This document shows positions 16,881 through 26,048 of a stretch of 64,000 bases of DNA, piece by piece. The stretch comes from Lentibacillus saliphilus. GTDB lineage: Bacteria; Bacillota; Bacilli; Bacillales; Amphibacillaceae. The DNA lies in NCBI RefSeq assembly GCF_019093865.1, contig NZ_JABJXD010000003.1:62001-126000 (forward strand). Direction: 5' to 3'. The position numbers and the translations under genes are program-made. Below the pieces are notes generated by a model that saw only the letters and a program-made list of their open reading frames with translations, ran no database searches and was not told the origin of the DNA. Numbering within the stretch: the stretch's first letter is position 1; the number at the start of each line of letters is the position of its first letter.

Positions 16881-18428
16881 TTACTGTTTAGGACGATCTC
16901 CTGTGATAGCTTCATATAGGTCTTGAAAACCTTCGTCTGAAGGCTTAAGTTCATATGCCCGCTCAACGGCTTTAACGGCTTTTTCGTTTAAGCCGGTTTG
17001 TGCATATGCTGAAGCGAGATTATAAAAGGCTTCTGCAAATTCATCATTTATTTGAACAACTTGTTCCAAATCAGGTATCGCATCCTCTGGACGTCCTAAG
17101 TTCATATTGGCATACGACCGTTGAAAAAGAATAATAGCCTCTTTATCCTCAGGATTATGAAGTGCCACTGTTGCTCGATCGATCATATCTTCATATTGCT
17201 CATTTTGACTGAGTTCATCGAGCTTTAATAAATGGTATGATGGGTCATCTAAGTTGGACTGAAGACCATAAAGCATTAGTCCAACTACAAGTAAAATATA
17301 CGTAACACCCGCTCCGACCTGAACAGAGCGACGTTGTTTATTAGGAATGGATAACAGTGCTGAAGCGAGAAAACCAGCCACTAAGCCTCCGAGATGGGCT
17401 CCCATATCAATTTCTGCAATTCCAAAGCCAAGTACAAGATTAATGACAATAACAAGCAGTACATTTTGACCCATCGTTTGAAAGAATATTTTCTTATACA
17501 CTGTTCCAAAAAATAACAACGCACCAAAAAGTCCGAAAAGCGCCCCTGATGCACCTGCTGATATGCTATTCGTAAAAGCAAAGCTCGCTAAGCTCCCGCC
17601 AATTCCCGCCAAGAAATAAATGACAACAAACCGCCAAGACCCATAAATTCGTTCCACTGCCGTACCAAGAAAATAAATGGCGAGCATGTTCATTAAAAGA
17701 TGTAGCAAACCGATATGAAGAAACATTGAACTAATTAATCGCCACCACTCATCGTCTTCTATTATGGCAGGATTGTATTTAGCACCGAATTCGATTAGGG
17801 TTGCGATATCAGTTGAACCACCAAATATTGACAATAGAATAAACATAATAATATTGATGCCAAGCAATATGTAAGTCCAGATTGGTTTGCCTTGTGCGAA
17901 CACATTTTGTACATCTTTCTGCTTTTGGATAAACGCCTCATGAAGGGTGTTTTTATATAGAGACAGCTGCTCAGTCGTATCTGCATCGTCCACCTGTACG
18001 TCATTCCATTCGTCAATACCACTTTCTAATCGAAAGCGATTCAATTCATTTGAATCATCCATATTGGATACATAATAGACATGCATCTTAATGGGCTGCT
18101 TTTCTTTTAACTGCATCGGTTTTTTTAGAAATTCCCAATCATCAATCGGTTCATGTGAAGATACATAAATATTATAAATATCAATCGTTTTTCCTCTTAA
18201 CAAGCGCTTCATTGCCTTTGCTTTTTGAAAAACGGCTGCGATATCTTGTTTAAGATGGTTCTTCCAATCAAATCCACCATGCTGTAAACGAATGACTTTT
18301 GACGTTTTATGAGCGTATTTCTCTAACCATATTTCTTTGTCTTCGTTAATATGTATGATCTCAAAGCCGTTTTTCATTGCTAATTCATAAGCGACTTTAT
18401 ATAACGTATATTGTTCAGCCAAATACAT
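16881..18428 (-). CDS. gluP: Rhomboid intramembrane serine protease with TPR repeats (GluP)
   Basis: This 515-residue rhomboid protease has an N-terminal soluble domain (1-180), a rhomboid core of seven helices, and C-terminal TPR repeats (about 400-510, including AEAFYNLASAYAQTGLNEKA). The catalytic Ser is in GASGALFGLFG and the His in MGAHLGGLVAG. WWRLISSMFLHIGLLHLLMN is the conserved L1/H2 region. B. subtilis GluP (YqgP) is involved in glucose export, membrane protein quality control and cell division. AAGGGGG precedes the ATG. Confidence 0.95.
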   Translation of the reverse strand: MYLAEQYTLYKVAYELAMKNGFEIIHINEDKEIWLEKYAHKTSKVIRLQHGGFDWKNHLKQDIAAVFQKAKAMKRLLRGKTIDIYNIYVSSHEPIDDWEFLKKPMQLKEKQPIKMHVYYVSNMDDSNELNRFRLESGIDEWNDVQVDDADTTEQLSLYKNTLHEAFIQKQKDVQNVFAQGKPIWTYILLGINIIMFILLSIFGGSTDIATLIEFGAKYNPAIIEDDEWWRLISSMFLHIGLLHLLMNMLAIYFLGTAVERIYGSWRFVVIYFLAGIGGSLASFAFTNSISAGASGALFGLFGALLFFGTVYKKIFFQTMGQNVLLVIVINLVLGFGIAEIDMGAHLGGLVAGFLASALLSIPNKQRRSVQVGAGVTYILLVVGLMLYGLQSNLDDPSYHLLKLDELSQNEQYEDMIDRATVALHNPEDKEAIILFQRSYANMNLGRPEDAIPDLEQVVQINDEFAEAFYNLASAYAQTGLNEKAVKAVERAYELKPSDEGFQDLYEAITGDRPKQ

Positions 18429-18520
18429 TCGAGTTCCCCCTTCGCTAATATCATATCAAACTCAGATCAATAATGCCCGGTTAACCGACACAAGTAATAG
18501 ATGATATGTCTTTAATGAAT

Positions 18521-18552
18521 AAAAAAGAAGCTGTATGACAGCTTACAGCTTC
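18521..18552 (-). terminator. Terminator after yqgO
   Basis: Stem GAAGCTGTA/TACAGCTTC with an 8-base loop, followed on the minus strand by TTTTTTATTC. Confidence 0.85.
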
Positions 18553-18557
18553 CGTCA

Positions 18558-18746
18558 TCAGCTTTGTGGGCGTTCAAATAAAGCCGGAATCATCTTTTTA
18601 CGAAACTGCGGCAAATTCAGAGTCACTTTCACCGCCAGCCTTCTAATCAGTCCAACAGCTAAAACAACATTTAACAATCGATACCGCCACTTATAAATCA
18701 TCCCCATCAATATGCCGATACTGATCATCATCATGAATACCCTCAT
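18558..18746 (-). CDS. Small membrane protein in the yqgO position
   Basis: This 62-residue protein begins MRVFMMMISIGILMGMIYKW, a single hydrophobic helix, and continues with a second weakly hydrophobic, basic segment (LLNVVLAVGLIRRLAVKV). The ATG has AAAGGGTG 5 bases upstream; a TTG further upstream is open but has no ribosome site. It lies between gluP and the thiF-like gene, where B. subtilis, from memory, has yqgO. I do not recognise a function. Confidence 0.6.
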   Translation of the reverse strand: MRVFMMMISIGILMGMIYKWRYRLLNVVLAVGLIRRLAVKVTLNLPQFRKKMIPALFERPQS

Positions 18747-18806
18747 ACCAGCACCCTTTCTAATCAATGTCCGTACTAGTATGAAATAAAACGCTTAAAA
18801 TATGCA

Positions 18807-19808
18807 TTACGATCCGATATAGCGATCATAAAGGGTACGCGCTTTAGCAATGTCTTCTGTTCCTTGGACGAGCACTCTGCCATCGGGAAATATCGTAAAA
18901 TGTACATCATCAGACACATGTGCTTTTAGTATAAAGGGTGTGAGCTGAGTCTGAGCAACAGACTTTAATCGTTGGTCCCAAAACTTAAGATCCATTGAAT
19001 CATAATGGTGAATTTGGACAGTATCTCTCCCACATAACACCGTTTCTTGCATATCATGCATATGTAATGCTGGATATTGCTGCAATTGACACGTCGGACA
19101 ATCTGGATTTGGTTGTGGAAAATTAATGTGCATGTTTTGATTAGACCACATATCAAATGTTGTTAACGCCTGCTTTATTTGGTCTGTGTTACCAGTAAGC
19201 AGTTTCAGTGCATCTGTTGATTGAATAGAGCCAACGATATCAACAGCTGGTGATATCACACCTACCATGTCGCACGTCTCATTTGAACCAGCTGTATCTT
19301 TGATCATGCACCTTAGACAACACGTATGCCCAGGACGGAACAATGCCGTCATGCCACGTGCACTCACTACACCACCATATGAAAAAGGAATGCCTTTTTG
19401 AAAACATGCATCATTCAACACGTAACGCGTTGCAAAATTATCCGTTCCATCAATGACGAGATCAACATCAGCAATTAAATCGCCTATATTTCCAGGTGAA
19501 ACATGGGAAACAATTGCTTCTATTTTAATGGTGCTATTCATTTTTTGGAGTTTTTCTTTTGCCGCTAAAGCCTTCGGAAGGGCTCGGGCAACATCATCCT
19601 CATCGTAAAGCATTTGACGTTGTAAATTACTTAATTCAATATAATCTCGATCTACAATTCGAATAAAGCCAACGCCTGCTCGAACAAGATGGTTTAAAAC
19701 CACTGTCCCTAAAGCACCAGCCCCAACAACGAGCACCTTGCTATTCGTTAGTCGTGTTTGTCCTGTTTCTCCAATTGGTTTAAAGCGCGTTTGACGTGAG
19801 TAACGCAT
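18807..19808 (-). CDS. ThiF/MoeB family adenylyltransferase
   Basis: This 333-residue E1-like enzyme has the nucleotide-binding VLVVGAGALGTVVLNHL near residue 25, the arginine-finger region IELSNLQRQMLY, DLVIDGTDNFATRY, and two CxxC zinc pairs (CLRCM and CPTCQ). Such enzymes adenylate the C-terminal glycine of ThiS or MoaD for thiamine or molybdopterin synthesis. The C-terminal extension after residue 255 matches Bacillus ThiF more than plain MoeB. No thi or moa genes lie nearby, so the partner cannot be settled. ATG is chosen because GGAGGGG lies 10 bases before it. Confidence 0.88.
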   Translation of the reverse strand: MRYSRQTRFKPIGETGQTRLTNSKVLVVGAGALGTVVLNHLVRAGVGFIRIVDRDYIELSNLQRQMLYDEDDVARALPKALAAKEKLQKMNSTIKIEAIVSHVSPGNIGDLIADVDLVIDGTDNFATRYVLNDACFQKGIPFSYGGVVSARGMTALFRPGHTCCLRCMIKDTAGSNETCDMVGVISPAVDIVGSIQSTDALKLLTGNTDQIKQALTTFDMWSNQNMHINFPQPNPDCPTCQLQQYPALHMHDMQETVLCGRDTVQIHHYDSMDLKFWDQRLKSVAQTQLTPFILKAHVSDDVHFTIFPDGRVLVQGTEDIAKARTLYDRYIGS

Positions 19809-19809
19809 T

Positions 19810-20388
19810 TTAACGTTCCCCTCCAATTAAGGACCCGTTCTCTGTAATCATATGCTGGACAGGAAGGTCATATCGTTCAGTTGGTAATTCATCCTTAAGT
19901 TGCTTTGTGCTTAATAACGAGAGCGTTTCTTGGTTAAAATCAGACAAAAAGCGATCATAATAACCACCACCAAACCCAATACGGTATCCCTTTAAGTCAA
20001 ACAACAAGCCAGGAACAATTAACAAATCAATATCAGTTTTTAAAACCTGCTCTGTTTGGTCTATATTTGGTTCAAGGAGATTGAAGTAAACCACTTCCAG
20101 CTGGTCAAAATCGTCTATTTGATAAAAGTCCATTCGTTTATCCGTTGCGTAGCACTTCGGAACACAAACCACTTTATTACATTCCCATGCGGCTTCTATA
20201 ATCGCTTTCGTATCCCATTCAATAGCTTGAGATACCGTTATACCGATTGTTTTGGCACGGCGCCATTGCTTTGTACGAAAGAGATTTTCTCGTATTTTCT
20301 TTTCAATCTCGCTTTTCTCTTCGGGTGACATCGCTTTCAACAAACCTAAAGCATATTCACGAAACGCTTTCTTGTCATTATCCATCAT
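19810..20388 (-). CDS. yqgN: 5-formyltetrahydrofolate cyclo-ligase
   Basis: This 192-residue enzyme converts 5-formyl-THF to 5,10-methenyl-THF with ATP. The family motif GYRIGFGGGYYDRFLSD near residue 133 binds ATP phosphate, and LLIVPGLLFDLKG precedes it. GAGGTGTG lies ahead of the first of two adjacent ATGs. It ends one base before the thiF-like start, so the two genes are cotranscribed. Confidence 0.94.
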   Translation of the reverse strand: MMDNDKKAFREYALGLLKAMSPEEKSEIEKKIRENLFRTKQWRRAKTIGITVSQAIEWDTKAIIEAAWECNKVVCVPKCYATDKRMDFYQIDDFDQLEVVYFNLLEPNIDQTEQVLKTDIDLLIVPGLLFDLKGYRIGFGGGYYDRFLSDFNQETLSLLSTKQLKDELPTERYDLPVQHMITENGSLIGGER

Positions 20389-20419
20389 TCACACACCTCA
20401 TCTTTCAGCATTTAAAAAA

Positions 20420-20454
20420 TAAGCCCTTATCAATTGTAAACAATTTGATAAGAG
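20420..20454 (-). terminator. Terminator after rpmG
   Basis: Stem CTTATCAA/TTGATAAG plus an inner 3-bp pair, followed on the minus strand by GGGCTTATTTTTT. Confidence 0.75.
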
Positions 20455-20477
20455 CAATTATTTTTGTGTGAAACGCA

Positions 20478-20627
20478 TTATTTGGTTTCTTTGTGTAATG
20501 TGTGTCGTTTCAACCGCGGACTATATTTTTTAAGTTCAAGACGTTCAGGGTTTGTACGCTTGTTTTTTGTCGTGATATAGTTACGGTCACCAGTTTCGGT
20601 GCAAGCCAATGTAATATTTACGCGCAT
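20478..20627 (-). CDS. rpmG: 50S ribosomal protein L33, zinc-free (C-minus) form
   Basis: This 49-residue L33 starts [20 protein letters not shown] and ends [10 protein letters not shown]. Of the four zinc positions of the C-plus form (9, 12, 36, 39) only Cys-9 remains; the others are Thr, Ser and Leu, so it should not bind zinc. C-minus paralogues often replace the zinc form under zinc limitation, but I see no Zur-type palindrome upstream. AGGGATATAC precedes the ATG and a TATAAT (20688-20693, minus strand) lies about 60 bases upstream. Confidence 0.95.
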   Translation of the reverse strand: MRVNITLACTETGDRNYITTKNKRTNPERLELKKYSPRLKRHTLHKETK

Positions 20628-20833
20628 GTATATCCCTCCAAACTATATTACTGCCATTAAGCATGATTTAATAATCAATTCGACTAGATTATAATAGCAG
20701 AATTCGAGCGCAAGGGCAAGGTTTCTGTTGAAAATATTACTATTTTATCTTCTGCCATTGTATGTTATATATATATATAGTATGTTTTTAACATAATGCT
20801 ACACTTTTTACCATTATACGGGAGGAGAAGACA

Positions 20834-21046
20834 ATGCTATTAGCGACGATTATTACCTTGATCGGTGTGAGCGTTGCATTGTTCGTCATGTCGTTTTTCA
20901 TGAATGATAAAATGGCAGACCTTGAAGGTCAAATCGATCAATTGCAAATCACATCTATGCAGGAAACGTATCAAATGAAGAAAAAAATAAAAATACTTGA
21001 AGAAGAACTGCTATCCGATACGATGAGTGACGATATTCTTAAGTAA
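20834..21046 (+). CDS. Small membrane protein with coiled coil, unknown function
   Basis: This 70-residue protein has one N-terminal transmembrane helix (LLATIITLIGVSVALFVMSFFM, residues 2-23) and then a heptad-like coiled coil, DLEGQIDQLQITSMQETYQM and KKKIKILEEELL. GGGAGGAG lies 6 bases before the ATG. It is 44 bases before a MltG-like gene on the same strand, so the pair is probably an operon. The architecture resembles small cell-division or envelope scaffold proteins, but I recognise no named family. Confidence 0.72.
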   Translation: MLLATIITLIGVSVALFVMSFFMNDKMADLEGQIDQLQITSMQETYQMKKKIKILEEELLSDTMSDDILK

Positions 21047-21090
21047 GCACTCTACACATACTCTAATTATTGAAGATCAAGGAGATTATT

Positions 21091-21687
21091 ATGAAATATC
21101 CAGTACGTACATTTTCAATCGGTTTGTTTTCAGCTGGAATCATTATGCTCGTTGTGTATATGTTTAACCACTCGGCTTTATCTCAGCAAACGTTGTCACA
21201 AGATGAAATGATTGCGCTACTGAAAGAAGATGATTTTCGCGTCATTACTGAGGAACAATATATTGCTTTATCTGTAGATGAGCCTGAGGAGGATAACAAA
21301 GCAGAAGCCACTGATGACACCGAAACCAATGATGTAGATCAAACGACCTCAGAAAATGAGGATAAAGAAGCAGACGCGAACCCCGAAACAGACGAGTCAG
21401 AATCGGCATCCGAAGAAGAAACTGAAGATATTGAAGCCGAGGAAGATGTGGATGATCAGGAAGCACCTGAGTCAGAAGCCACTTCTTATACACTAAAAGT
21501 TGAACCAGGAATGATGTCTTCCGATATTAGCAAAAAACTTGAGGAGCAAGGCATCATTGAAAGTGCTCAAGAATTTAATGCGTATTTACAGGAGCATGAC
21601 TATAGTTTATTAATTCAGATTGGAACATTTAAGGTCAACAGTGCCATGAGCTTTTATGAGCTTGCAGAAACAATTACAAATTTATAA
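21091..21687 (+). CDS. MltG/YceG-like LysM-like domain protein lacking the catalytic domain
   Basis: This 198-residue protein has an N-terminal transmembrane helix (about 9-25), an acidic linker of roughly 80 residues dominated by E and D (about 50-130), and a C-terminal domain (YTLKVEPGMMSSDISKKLEEQ, then IIESAQEFNAYLQ and IGTFKVNSAMSFYELAETI). That domain resembles the LysM-like module that precedes the transglycosylase domain of MltG. The catalytic domain and its glutamate are absent, so lytic activity is not expected; it may bind peptidoglycan. ATG is chosen because AAGGAG lies 7 bases before it. Confidence 0.75.
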   Translation: MKYPVRTFSIGLFSAGIIMLVVYMFNHSALSQQTLSQDEMIALLKEDDFRVITEEQYIALSVDEPEEDNKAEATDDTETNDVDQTTSENEDKEADANPETDESESASEEETEDIEAEEDVDDQEAPESEATSYTLKVEPGMMSSDISKKLEEQGIIESAQEFNAYLQEHDYSLLIQIGTFKVNSAMSFYELAETITNL

Positions 21688-21690
21688 TTC

Positions 21691-21727
21691 AAAACAGGCA
21701 GATGAATCATCATCTGCCTGTTTTTTT
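21691..21727 (+). terminator. Terminator after the MltG-like gene
   Basis: A 12-bp stem ACAGGCAGATGA/TCATCTGCCTGT is followed by TTTTTTT. The flanking A-run also allows use on the minus strand after pbpA. Confidence 0.92.
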
Positions 21728-21732
21728 GAAAA

Positions 21733-23880
21733 TCAGTTGTTTTCTTCATCTTGATCGCTCGATTGAGTGGCGTCCTGCTGATCCGTATTACCTGTTTGAC
21801 GTTTCTCTTTAATCTCAAAATAAGCATCAAGAATCCGTGTGCCCATCGTATGGTTTATGGAATAATCATTGTCCTCACCTAAATGTGGAACGATTAAAGC
21901 AAAAGCAACCTCTGGATCATCAAATGGGGCATAACCGACGAGCGATAAGTTAATTGTTTCCAACCATTCACCATCATCCATCTGTTTAATACTTTCCGCT
22001 GTCCCCGTTTTACCAGCCGCTTGATAGGGTTTATTCCTCCAATAACTATAACCCGTTCCACCTTGGTCTTGAAACGCCCGACGAAACCCTTCTTGAACGC
22101 GTTCTAAATTCGATTGCTCCATTACAACCTTATTTAATACATCTGTCTGGATCGTTTCATATACCGGCCCTAATTGATCTTCTTCTGTTGTTGGTTCTCT
22201 AACTTCCTTAAGAAAATGAGGCCTCACACGATATCCATCATTCGCAATCGTCGATACATATTGGGCGAGCTGCATCGTCGTATAAGTGTCATACTGTCCA
22301 ATTGCATAGTCCAAGAGCAATCCCGGTTGTCGAAGATTACTTGGACCGACATAACCTGTTCCTTCATATGGAAAATCAATACCCGTCTTTGTTCCTAGTC
22401 CAAACTGCCAGAAGTAATGACGCATGTCTTCAAAAGGCGTTGTATTTGTAAAAGAAATATTGTCCCCATCCTTGTGATGATAATCGCCCCCTATTCTCAT
22501 CGCAATATTGTACATATAAATATTGGATGACTTTTGCAGAGCTTGATAATCATTCACAGGACCAAGATTAATCCAAGACCTCTTTGGTGCTCCCACGGCG
22601 AATTTCATCGGTTTATCAATGAAAACTTGTCCGGGGGTTATAACACCTGATTCATAGCCCGCTAAAACGGTCGCCCCTTTTATCGCTGATCCGGGTAGAT
22701 ACTGATTATAAACAGTTTTATAAGCAGCATCCGAAGTCTTCTTTTCACCACGGTCATAATGCTGCCCAGAGACAGCTAACAATTCCCCAGTATTCGGATT
22801 AAGAACAACCGCGAGCGCATCTTCCAACGTTCTATTAACGTATGGCTGCTCATTGATTGCCGTTTCCAATTCCTCGCGCACAATTTGATCGACTCTTTCT
22901 TGAAATTCCATGTCAATTGCTAAGACAAGGTCTTTCCCGCGCTCACCTTCAACGATCACTTCTGAATCAACGACTTTACCATCTTTATTTGTCGTGTATA
23001 ATACTTGCTCTTTTCTCCCCCTCAAGATAGACTCATACTGTTCTTCCAAGCCACTTTTTCCAACACGATCATTTGGACGATAGCCACGTGTTAAATAAAA
23101 TTGTTCTTTATCAGCTGGAATCCCCTCATCTTGAGATGTAATAGAGCCGATGAAGCTTCGGAATGTGCTATCAAAGGGATAATCACGATCCCAGTCAGTT
23201 GTTGCATTAACACCTGGTAACTCATCAAGATGTTCAGCAACACGAGCATATTCCTCAGGTGTGACATCCTCATTTTTCACAACGTGGGGCGTTAAATATG
23301 GAGCTTTATCAAGCTCTTTTTTAATCAGGATGACTTCCAGTACCTCGTCACTGTAATGCGCAATCTCTTCATCCTTTATCCGATCCAGCATTGTTTGGTA
23401 CTGTTCAGCCGGCTTCATTTCAGCTGCTTCTTCTTCGGTTAGACGGTCTTTTGCGATATCCTCATTTTTTAAGTACCAATATTCCTTTCGATCTCTCTCA
23501 GATACAGATTTAATTTGTTTGGCTCTCTTCTCCTCATCATCCTCCGAAAGCATCTTAATGTATTTTGATAGGTCTTCTGCTACTTTTAATCGATCAACAG
23601 CCTGCACGCCTTTGGCTGGTGTATAGGTAATCGAATAAAGTGATTTATTATCAGCGATAACATTGTAATGACGGTCATACATTTTACCACGTGGTACCGG
23701 TATTTTCGTCGTATCCTCAATCGTGCGGTCAATCTCATCCTGGAATTCTTGCCCGTTCAATATTTGTACAACACCGAGCTGAATAATTAATACTGAAAAT
23801 AGTAAAAACACAACAAAAAACAATATATTTAATCTAAAAGGCAATTGTGATTTTTTAGCCTTCTTCTTTCGATCAACCAT
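21733..23880 (-). CDS. pbpA: Class B penicillin-binding protein 2 (transpeptidase)
   Basis: This 715-residue class B PBP has a membrane anchor at residues 17-41, a dimerisation/pedestal region (60-320) containing RGKMYDR and YRPNDRVGKSGLEEQYE, and a transpeptidase domain. The catalytic motifs are SAIK (398-401), SSN in LQKSSNIYMYN, and KTGTAES near 620. It cross-links peptidoglycan during lateral-wall growth, as PBP2A does in B. subtilis. The C-terminal tail is acidic (TDQQDATQSSDQDEENN). GGGGGACGC precedes the ATG. The pbpA-yqgE-sodA order is that of B. subtilis. Confidence 0.95.
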   Translation of the reverse strand: MVDRKKKAKKSQLPFRLNILFFVVFLLFSVLIIQLGVVQILNGQEFQDEIDRTIEDTTKIPVPRGKMYDRHYNVIADNKSLYSITYTPAKGVQAVDRLKVAEDLSKYIKMLSEDDEEKRAKQIKSVSERDRKEYWYLKNEDIAKDRLTEEEAAEMKPAEQYQTMLDRIKDEEIAHYSDEVLEVILIKKELDKAPYLTPHVVKNEDVTPEEYARVAEHLDELPGVNATTDWDRDYPFDSTFRSFIGSITSQDEGIPADKEQFYLTRGYRPNDRVGKSGLEEQYESILRGRKEQVLYTTNKDGKVVDSEVIVEGERGKDLVLAIDMEFQERVDQIVREELETAINEQPYVNRTLEDALAVVLNPNTGELLAVSGQHYDRGEKKTSDAAYKTVYNQYLPGSAIKGATVLAGYESGVITPGQVFIDKPMKFAVGAPKRSWINLGPVNDYQALQKSSNIYMYNIAMRIGGDYHHKDGDNISFTNTTPFEDMRHYFWQFGLGTKTGIDFPYEGTGYVGPSNLRQPGLLLDYAIGQYDTYTTMQLAQYVSTIANDGYRVRPHFLKEVREPTTEEDQLGPVYETIQTDVLNKVVMEQSNLERVQEGFRRAFQDQGGTGYSYWRNKPYQAAGKTGTAESIKQMDDGEWLETINLSLVGYAPFDDPEVAFALIVPHLGEDNDYSINHTMGTRILDAYFEIKEKRQTGNTDQQDATQSSDQDEENN

Positions 23881-23987
23881 TTGCGTCCCCCATTTGCTAT
23901 AAAATGAAACTTAGGTTTAGGAAGAGAGCAGCCTGCCCCCTTTTTTAAACAGTATAATTAATATTTATATTATGTGCTTCATTTTAT

Positions 23988-24016
23988 ATTATAGCATGAG
24001 GGCGTCGTATTCTAAA
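23988..24016 (-). promoter_or_regulatory. Sigma-A promoter of pbpA with extended -10
   Basis: On the minus strand TTTAGA (24011-24016), a 17-base spacer and TGCTATAAT (TATAAT at 23988-23993) form a good promoter just downstream of yqgE. Confidence 0.8.
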
Positions 24017-24020
24017 TGCA

Positions 24021-25295
24021 TTAACGATTTTTTTCATCAGTTACTTGTTCATTGGAGACAACGTTGTCTTCTTGCGTTGGCGATCCTAGTTGAACATGCC
24101 TAACAAACGTGTAAACGATCAAATGCCCCATACCGAACAGAACCAGTAAAACCGGTATAACCCTCTCTGCTGGAAAAATTGTAACAGAAAAAATAAACAT
24201 AAGAATAGATAGTACACGACCCGTATTCGTAAATAATTCTCTTACGACGATATATTCTATACGCAGTGCCTTTGCATCCCGAGCTTTACCAATAACATCG
24301 TATGTGAGAGAAACATATGGAACAGTGAATATTGGATAGGCTGCACCAATTATAACGGCATAAATAATGAGCAGTACGTAATTGATATTAAATAAAATAA
24401 TTAAAAGCGCACCATATAACAGTAATCCGCCCAGTAATATCGATCGTTTTCTTAAAGAAGGCTTGATAAACCGTGTTGCTAAAAAGTAAAAGATAAAAGA
24501 CACCCCTGATAAAACTAAATTAAAAACACCAAGTGAAAACTCACTCCCCGTCGTTAAAAACACCCAAATGGTAATAACAAATATAAATATACCTTCACGG
24601 AGACCTTGAAAGATGTGGGCATTTAAAATACGTTGCCAATTTTTATTAGAATGCCTCTCCTTTAAAATACGTTTTAATTCAAATTGACCCTCTGCTTTTC
24701 GCCGATAAACAAAAAAGCTCGTTACGACTGCGAGTAAAAACAAAATAAATGAGATGGTAAAAATTGTTGTATACCCCGTATTTGCTGACATGCGTGCGAT
24801 GATGCTACCCGCTAAAATCGGTCCAATCATGCCTCCTAAGGATTGTAAAACACCGAGAAACCCATTAAAAAAGTCTCTTGTATCTGGTTCAGTTATTTCG
24901 AAGGTGAGTACATTAAAGGCTAACCAATAAAAGCCATAGCCTACTCCTAACAAGCTTCCAAGTAAAAAGTTAAAGGTCGATGCTTTTTCTGCAATTAAAA
25001 GCACACACAAAAAAAATACGGATAAAAAGCTGACACCAAGTCGTAGCACGATGACCCGATCAACTTTTTTAGCCACTCTCCCAGCAATAATAAACGCTAA
25101 CGGCTGAAATACAAATATACCTAAATTGTAAACAGCAATTGTCATATAATCCTCGGCTTGCTTCCATAAATAGACATTAACAAATGTATTGGACAAAAAT
25201 ATACCAAGCGAATAAAGGCCACCAATTAAGAGTAGCAACAATAAGTCACGTGTTATGGTCATATGTTCTGTCATATTTCGCACAAGTTTTTGCAT
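24021..25295 (-). CDS. yqgE: MFS transporter (YqgE)
   Basis: This 424-residue major facilitator protein has about 12 hydrophobic helices in two halves joined by a basic loop around residue 200 (YRRKAEGQFELKRILKERH). It corresponds by position and type to B. subtilis YqgE, between pbpA and sodA. The substrate is unknown. The ATG giving MQKLVRNMTEH is preferred because AAAAGGAG lies 10 bases upstream; earlier ATG and GTG codons fall on or beside that site. Confidence 0.87.
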   Translation of the reverse strand: MQKLVRNMTEHMTITRDLLLLLLIGGLYSLGIFLSNTFVNVYLWKQAEDYMTIAVYNLGIFVFQPLAFIIAGRVAKKVDRVIVLRLGVSFLSVFFLCVLLIAEKASTFNFLLGSLLGVGYGFYWLAFNVLTFEITEPDTRDFFNGFLGVLQSLGGMIGPILAGSIIARMSANTGYTTIFTISFILFLLAVVTSFFVYRRKAEGQFELKRILKERHSNKNWQRILNAHIFQGLREGIFIFVITIWVFLTTGSEFSLGVFNLVLSGVSFIFYFLATRFIKPSLRKRSILLGGLLLYGALLIILFNINYVLLIIYAVIIGAAYPIFTVPYVSLTYDVIGKARDAKALRIEYIVVRELFTNTGRVLSILMFIFSVTIFPAERVIPVLLVLFGMGHLIVYTFVRHVQLGSPTQEDNVVSNEQVTDEKNR

Positions 25296-25353
25296 AAGCT
25301 GCATGCTCCTTTTCACACGTTTTATAGTTTAAACAATACGCATGCAGATATAC

Positions 25354-25382
25354 AAAAAAACGCGGGGGTTATCCCGCGTTTT
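25354..25382 (-). terminator. Terminator after sodA
   Basis: Stem AAACGCGGG/CCCGCGTTT, followed on the minus strand by TTTTTTTG. Confidence 0.92.
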
Positions 25383-25389
25383 AGGTTAA

Positions 25390-25998
25390 TTAAGCATTAT
25401 GATAGTTCTTTTCGACTTCGTCCCAATTTACAACGTTCCAAAAAGCTGACGCATATTCTGGGCGTTTGTTTTGGTACTTCAAGTAATAAGCGTGCTCCCA
25501 AACATCTAAACCAAGAATTGGTGTTTTGCCCTCCATTAATGGAGAATCCTGATTTGGTGTGCTCGTAATTGCCAATTCTCCATTGTCAACAACAAGCCAA
25601 GCCCAGCCTGATCCAAAACGTCCTTTTGCAGCATTTTCAAATTCCTCTTTAAAGTTATCAAAACTGCCGAATGTAGACGTAATTTTGTCAGCTAATTCGC
25701 CTGAAGGTGCTCCACCACCGTTTGGTGACATGACTTTCCAGAACAAGCTATGATTCGCATGTCCGCCTCCGTTATTACGGACAGCTGTTTGAATTGATTC
25801 TGGAACGTCATTCAAATTAGAAACGAGGTCTTCAATTGATTTACTCTGAAGATCCGCATGTCCTTCTAACGCAGCATTTAACTTCGTTACATATGTGTTG
25901 TGGTGCTTCGTATGGTGGATATTCATTGTGTCTTTGTCAATAGTTGGCTCCAGTGCATCGTATGCATATGGTAGCTCAGGTAGTTCAAATTTCGCCAT
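25390..25998 (-). CDS. sodA: Superoxide dismutase, Mn/Fe family
   Basis: This 202-residue SodA converts superoxide to oxygen and hydrogen peroxide. Metal ligands are His-27 (in [10 protein letters not shown]), the His in [12 protein letters not shown] near 82, and Asp and His of [15 protein letters not shown] near 165-170. The GSGWAWLVV segment and the Gly/His pattern favour the manganese form. GGGAGG precedes the ATG. The promoter is overlapped by a near-consensus Fur box. Confidence 0.96.
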   Translation of the reverse strand: MAKFELPELPYAYDALEPTIDKDTMNIHHTKHHNTYVTKLNAALEGHADLQSKSIEDLVSNLNDVPESIQTAVRNNGGGHANHSLFWKVMSPNGGGAPSGELADKITSTFGSFDNFKEEFENAAKGRFGSGWAWLVVDNGELAITSTPNQDSPLMEGKTPILGLDVWEHAYYLKYQNKRPEYASAFWNVVNWDEVEKNYHNA

Positions 25999-26048
25999 AA
26001 TATATATTCCTCCCTAATAATATTTAAAGGATTAAACGCTCTCCTTAT

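Noticed and set aside
20628-20760. Zur box upstream of the C-minus rpmG
   Set aside because: No palindrome of the TCGTAATNATTACGA type could be found by eye.
21245-21493. 82-residue minus-strand open frame opposite the acidic linker of the MltG-like protein
   Set aside because: Open by composition bias of the repeated GAA/GAT codons on the other strand; no ribosome site.
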